Below are positions 61,285 to 64,000 of a stretch of 64,000 nt of DNA, in pieces; position 1 is the first letter of the stretch; each line of letters starts with the position of its first letter. A model generated the notes under the pieces. The model saw nothing but the letters and a program-made list of their open reading frames with translations. It made no database searches and had not been told where the DNA came from. The position numbers and the translations under genes were made by a program. Source of the stretch: Nocardioides plantarum. GTDB lineage: Bacteria > Actinomycetota > Actinomycetes > Propionibacteriales > Nocardioidaceae. The DNA is taken from contig NZ_VDMS01000004.1 in the NCBI RefSeq assembly GCF_006346395.1, forward strand, positions 124,001-188,000. The letters run 5' to 3'.

Positions 61285-62618
61285 GGGTCGATGCCGTCCG
61301 CGCCCAGCGGGTCCTGGTCGGCGACTCCTTCGTCCCGGCGACCCTCGCGCTGCGCGGCGAGCGGATCGCGTCGATCGAGTCCTTCGACCACGACGTCGAC
61401 GGCGTGGTCCTGCAGGTGCCCGAAACGGCGTACGTCGTGCCGGGCGTGGTCGACACCCACGTCCACATCAACGAGCCCGGGCGCACCGAGTGGGAGGGGT
61501 TCGTCTCCGCGACCGAGGCGGCGGCCCTCGGCGGCGCGACCACCCTGGTCGACATGCCGCTCAACTCGGTGCCGCCGACGACCACCCTGGCCGGACTGAA
61601 GGCCAAGCAGGAGGCCGCGGCCGGCGAGCTCATGGTCGACGTCGGCTTCTGGGGTGGCGCCGTGCCCGGCAACGTGGCCGACCTCGAGCCGCTGTGGGAC
61701 GCCGGGGTGTTCGGCTTCAAGTGCTTCCTGTCGCCGTCGGGCGTCGAGGAGTTCCCGCCCCTCGACCCGGCCCAGTTCCTCGAGGCCCTCACCGAGGTCG
61801 CCCGCTTCGACGGGCTGATGATCGTGCACGCCGAGGACGCCGCGGTGCTCGAGGCGGCGCCCGCGCCCTCCAGCCGGGCGTACGCCGACTTCCTGCTGTC
61901 GCGCCCTGACGAGTCCGAGCGGGCCGCGATCCGCCAGGTGCTCGACGGCGCTCGCGAGACCGGCGCCCGGGTGCACGTGCTGCACCTGTCGAGCGCGCGG
62001 GCTCTCGACCTGATCGCCGACGCGCGCGCCGAGGGGCTGCGGGTCACGGTCGAGACCTGCCCGCACTACCTGTGCTTCGCGGCCGAGACCATCCCCGACG
62101 CCGCACCGCAGTTCAAGTGCTGCCCGCCGATCCGTGACCGCGGCAACCGCGAGGAGCTCTGGTCGGCGCTGCGGGCCGGCGTCATCGACACCATCGTCAG
62201 CGACCACTCCCCCGCGACCGCGGAGGAGAAGAACCGCGGCGACGGCGACCTCCAGCAGGCCTGGGGCGGCGTCTCGGGTCTCCAGGTCGGCTTCTCCGCG
62301 GTCGCCCAGGAGGCGCGGCGCCGCGGCATCCCGCTCGCCCAGGTCAGCCGCTGGATGTCACGCCACACCGCCGACCTGGTCGGCCTGGGTCACAAGGGAC
62401 GCATCGAGGTCGGTGCCGACGCCGACCTGGCCGTCTACGACACCGGCGTCACCTTCCGCATCGAGGCGACCCGCCTGGCCCACCGCAACCCGATCTCGGC
62501 GTACGACGGCCTCACCTACGGCGGCCGCGTCACCCGCTCCGTGGTGCGCGGCAACGCGATCGACGTCGAGCGCCCCGACCACGACTGGGGGCGCCAGCTG
62601 CGGCGTCCGGGGTCCTGA
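61281..62618 (+). CDS. allB: Allantoinase (cyclic amidohydrolase)
   Basis: 445 residues starting in the ATGA overlap. Dihydroorotase/allantoinase fold: VVPGVVDTHVHINEPGRTEWEGF (metal HxH), GATTLVDMPLNSVPPTT, the carbamylated lysine region FGFKCFLSPSGVEEFPP, MIVHAED, VHVLHLSSA, TVETCPHYLCF and IVSDHSPAT. The PLNSVPPTT loop and GKGRIEVGADADL end favour allantoinase over dihydropyrimidinase. It hydrolyses allantoin to allantoate in purine breakdown. No other ureide genes are visible in the window. Confidence 0.85.
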   Translation: MRVDAVRAQRVLVGDSFVPATLALRGERIASIESFDHDVDGVVLQVPETAYVVPGVVDTHVHINEPGRTEWEGFVSATEAAALGGATTLVDMPLNSVPPTTTLAGLKAKQEAAAGELMVDVGFWGGAVPGNVADLEPLWDAGVFGFKCFLSPSGVEEFPPLDPAQFLEALTEVARFDGLMIVHAEDAAVLEAAPAPSSRAYADFLLSRPDESERAAIRQVLDGARETGARVHVLHLSSARALDLIADARAEGLRVTVETCPHYLCFAAETIPDAAPQFKCCPPIRDRGNREELWSALRAGVIDTIVSDHSPATAEEKNRGDGDLQQAWGGVSGLQVGFSAVAQEARRRGIPLAQVSRWMSRHTADLVGLGHKGRIEVGADADLAVYDTGVTFRIEATRLAHRNPISAYDGLTYGGRVTRSVVRGNAIDVERPDHDWGRQLRRPGS

Positions 62619-62638
62619 GCCGCCGGGCACGGCCGGAT

Positions 62639-62706
62639 GTTACTGACCGTTCGGACTTCTGACCTGCGCGTTGAAGCGCATGGCAGAAGTCCGAACGGTC
62701 GGTAAC
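62639..62706. repeat. Long inverted repeat with nested hairpin
   Basis: Two 23-nt arms, 62639-62661 and 62684-62706, pair with one mismatch. Inside the 22-nt loop, TGCGC (62665-62669) pairs with GCGCA (62676-62680). It lies between the convergent allantoinase and MOSC genes and has lower GC than its surroundings. It may be a terminator or a miniature repeat element. Confidence 0.7.
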
Positions 62707-62715
62707 AAGCGGCCG

Positions 62716-63207
62716 TCAGGGCAGCCGGCCGCGCAGCCCCCGACCGATCTCGGGCACGATGTCGTGGGTGCCGGGGACACCCAGGTCGACCACGTCACCC
62801 AGCGCCACGACGCCGCCCTCGAGCACCCGGAGGACCGAGCCGCCGCGGTGCCGTAGGGCGTCCTGGGCGCCGGGTCCGATCGTGTCGTCGAGCAGCTTGC
62901 ACGGGGCCGCGACGCGCACGACCTGGAGCAGCACGGGCCCGACCCGGACCAGCGCGCCCGGCTCGCGGGGTACGACGCCGTGGTCGATCGTGAGGTTGCG
63001 GCGGGTGAGTCCGGGAGCCACGTTGGAGCCGTGCAGGACGGCGGCCTCGGCCAGCGCGTCGAGGCTCTGCAGCGTGACGTGGCGGTGGCGGGTGCCGTGG
63101 TAGCGGTCACCGACGATGCCCTTGCCGGCCTCGACGTCGACCCGCTCGACCGCCCGCATCGGCAGCCGGGTCGCCTTGGCGACGTGGATCGCGACGACGG
63201 TCGGCAC
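62716..63207 (-). CDS. MOSC-domain protein
   Basis: 163 residues from GTG 63207. The MOSC fold is shown by GKGIVGDRYHGTRHRHVTLQSLDALAEAAVL, LTRRNLTIDHG and the conserved cysteine in VVRVAAPCKLLDDT. MOSC domains handle molybdenum cofactor sulfur or N-hydroxylated substrates. The closeness to a molybdopterin enzyme 13 kb away is not evidence of a link. Co-directional with the upstream membrane protein (4 bp). Confidence 0.83.
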   Translation of the reverse strand: MPTVVAIHVAKATRLPMRAVERVDVEAGKGIVGDRYHGTRHRHVTLQSLDALAEAAVLHGSNVAPGLTRRNLTIDHGVVPREPGALVRVGPVLLQVVRVAAPCKLLDDTIGPGAQDALRHRGGSVLRVLEGGVVALGDVVDLGVPGTHDIVPEIGRGLRGRLP

Positions 63208-63211
63208 CCCC

Positions 63212-63964
63212 TCATCCCACCAGGGCCAGGCAAGCCAGCGAGACCGACCAGGAGACGAAGCTGCCGACGAGGAAGTACTCGGTCACCTCGTGGATGCCCG
63301 GGCCCGGGGTCCCGTCGGCTCGCGCGGACTGCAGCTCGGGGAAGCGCAGCAACCCCTTGGCGGCGATCACGATGCTGGCCGCGGTGACCTCGCCGGCCAG
63401 CCCGAGCCCGACGATGAACAGCCGCTCGAGCGGCCCGAGGATGCGTCCGCCCTTGAGCGCGCCGGCCGGGGCCTGACCGGACGTGCTGCGCAGCGGGTGG
63501 CCGGTGCCGGTGGCCCCGAGCACGAGCCGCACCACCACGTTGCCGGTGGACAGCTGCACCAGCAGCACCCCGAGCACGACCAGGGCACGGTCGGGGGCGA
63601 CGCCGGCGAGCAGCGGCAGCGCGGTGGCCTCCAGCCAGTCGCCGAGCGGGCCTCCCGCCTCAGGGGCGGCGCCGGAGGCGAGCAGGGTGCCGGCGACGGC
63701 CACCCCGAGCACCGCCAGCGTCAGCCGGTAGCGGCGCCGCGCGAAGCCCAGGGTCACGCTCTCGCCGCAGACGGCCACCACGACCGCGAGCACCAGGACC
63801 CCGACGACGTCGGCGCCGGTCAGGCCGGCCAGCAGGCCCAGGGCGACGACGACCAGCGATCCGACGCCCTCGGCGATCCGTCCGCGCCGGGGCGAGGAGG
63901 GCAGCATCGAGAACACCAGGTCGCTCACTCCGAGCCCGATCAGCAGCAGCCCCACCCAGCTCAC
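63212..63964 (-). CDS. DUF3307-like membrane protein
   Basis: 250 residues from GTG 63964, which overlaps the TGA of the gene upstream (ATG 63982 would add six residues). About six spans, with the DUF3307-type end GGRILGPLERLFIVGLGLAGEVTAASIVIAAKGLLRFPEL and HEVTEYFLVGSFVSWSVSLACLAL. In other bacteria DUF3307 genes often follow satD; the partial upstream gene could be that, but only 12 residues are visible. Function unknown. Confidence 0.7.
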   Translation of the reverse strand: MSWVGLLLIGLGVSDLVFSMLPSSPRRGRIAEGVGSLVVVALGLLAGLTGADVVGVLVLAVVVAVCGESVTLGFARRRYRLTLAVLGVAVAGTLLASGAAPEAGGPLGDWLEATALPLLAGVAPDRALVVLGVLLVQLSTGNVVVRLVLGATGTGHPLRSTSGQAPAGALKGGRILGPLERLFIVGLGLAGEVTAASIVIAAKGLLRFPELQSARADGTPGPGIHEVTEYFLVGSFVSWSVSLACLALVG

Positions 63965-64000
63965 GGCAACAGCTCCATCCATCGGCTCATGGTCACGACG
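63961..64000 (-). CDS. C-terminal end of a gene cut by the right window edge
   Basis: The frame ending at TGA 63961-63963 reads VVTMSRWMELLP over the visible part and overlaps the next start by GTGA, the usual coupling in this genome. Too short to identify. Confidence 0.45.
   Translation of the reverse strand, partial: VVTMSRWMELLP

Overview
The window is very high-GC DNA with tightly packed, overlapping genes (many ATGA, GTGA and TGATG junctions), mycothiol- and F420-type enzymes and strong G/C bias at third codon positions. This points to an actinobacterium; the gene content and repeat style suggest Nocardioidaceae, probably Nocardioides (inference, no marker gene seen). Most of the window is a sterol/steroid catabolism locus whose gene order follows the Mycobacterium tuberculosis cholesterol locus (Rv3520c to Rv3570c, from memory of that family).

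Steroid genes. 1-3760: an F420-type oxidoreductase, a double DUF35 protein and the thiolase-fold proteins Ltp4 and Ltp3 (side chain). 9775-17574: CYP125 and FadA5 (side chain), then two SDRs and EchA20-IpdA-IpdB-IpdC (C/D-ring opening). 21386-29879: FadA6, KstR2, IpdF and FadE30 on the minus strand, and FadD3-FadE31-FadE32-FadE33 divergently on the plus strand (C/D-ring degradation). 31473-35155: the HsaA-D-C-B operon (A/B-ring cleavage). 36158-41755: HsaF, HsaG, HsaE (central metabolite disposal), KstD (delta-1 dehydrogenation) and a MaoC hydratase. Five exact KstR boxes (TnnAACnnGTTnnA) lie at the side-chain, hsa and kstD promoters, and two copies of an ACCAAGC-N4-GCTTGGT palindrome control the two C/D-ring divergons next to kstR2. 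Several operators sit directly on the -10 element of what look like leaderless promoters. The chsE1/chsE2/chsH1/chsH2/ltp2 block of mycobacteria and kstR itself are absent from the window.

Non-steroid blocks interrupt this locus. 3765-8983 onward carries a LysR regulator with a divergent epimerase-like gene, two VOC proteins, a mycothiol-dependent isomerase-family protein, a ClgR/PopR-type regulator and a clpP pair in which the second subunit has lost its catalytic histidine, then methionine aminopeptidase. 17585-21363 holds a phosphotransferase, a double GNAT protein, a small membrane protein and a DUF222/HNH endonuclease. 29876-31456 holds a small membrane protein, a 34-residue peptide gene, GrpB and an SRPBCC protein.

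From 41741 to the right end the genes are general accessory and housekeeping functions: DUF1275 membrane protein, OsmC proteins, PhyH dioxygenase with two methyltransferases, a metallopeptidase, a YdeP-type molybdopterin oxidoreductase, a nucleotidyltransferase, a lower-GC patch with a PIN-domain protein and a Lys/Ser-rich 40-residue protein, an OhrR/OsmC peroxide pair, a DUF480-methyltransferase fusion, an MFS exporter, a phosphotransferase, a photolyase-related protein without its Fe-S cysteines, allantoinase with a dienelactone-hydrolase-like partner, a MOSC protein and a DUF3307-like membrane protein. No rRNA, tRNA, CRISPR array or insertion sequence was recognised by eye.
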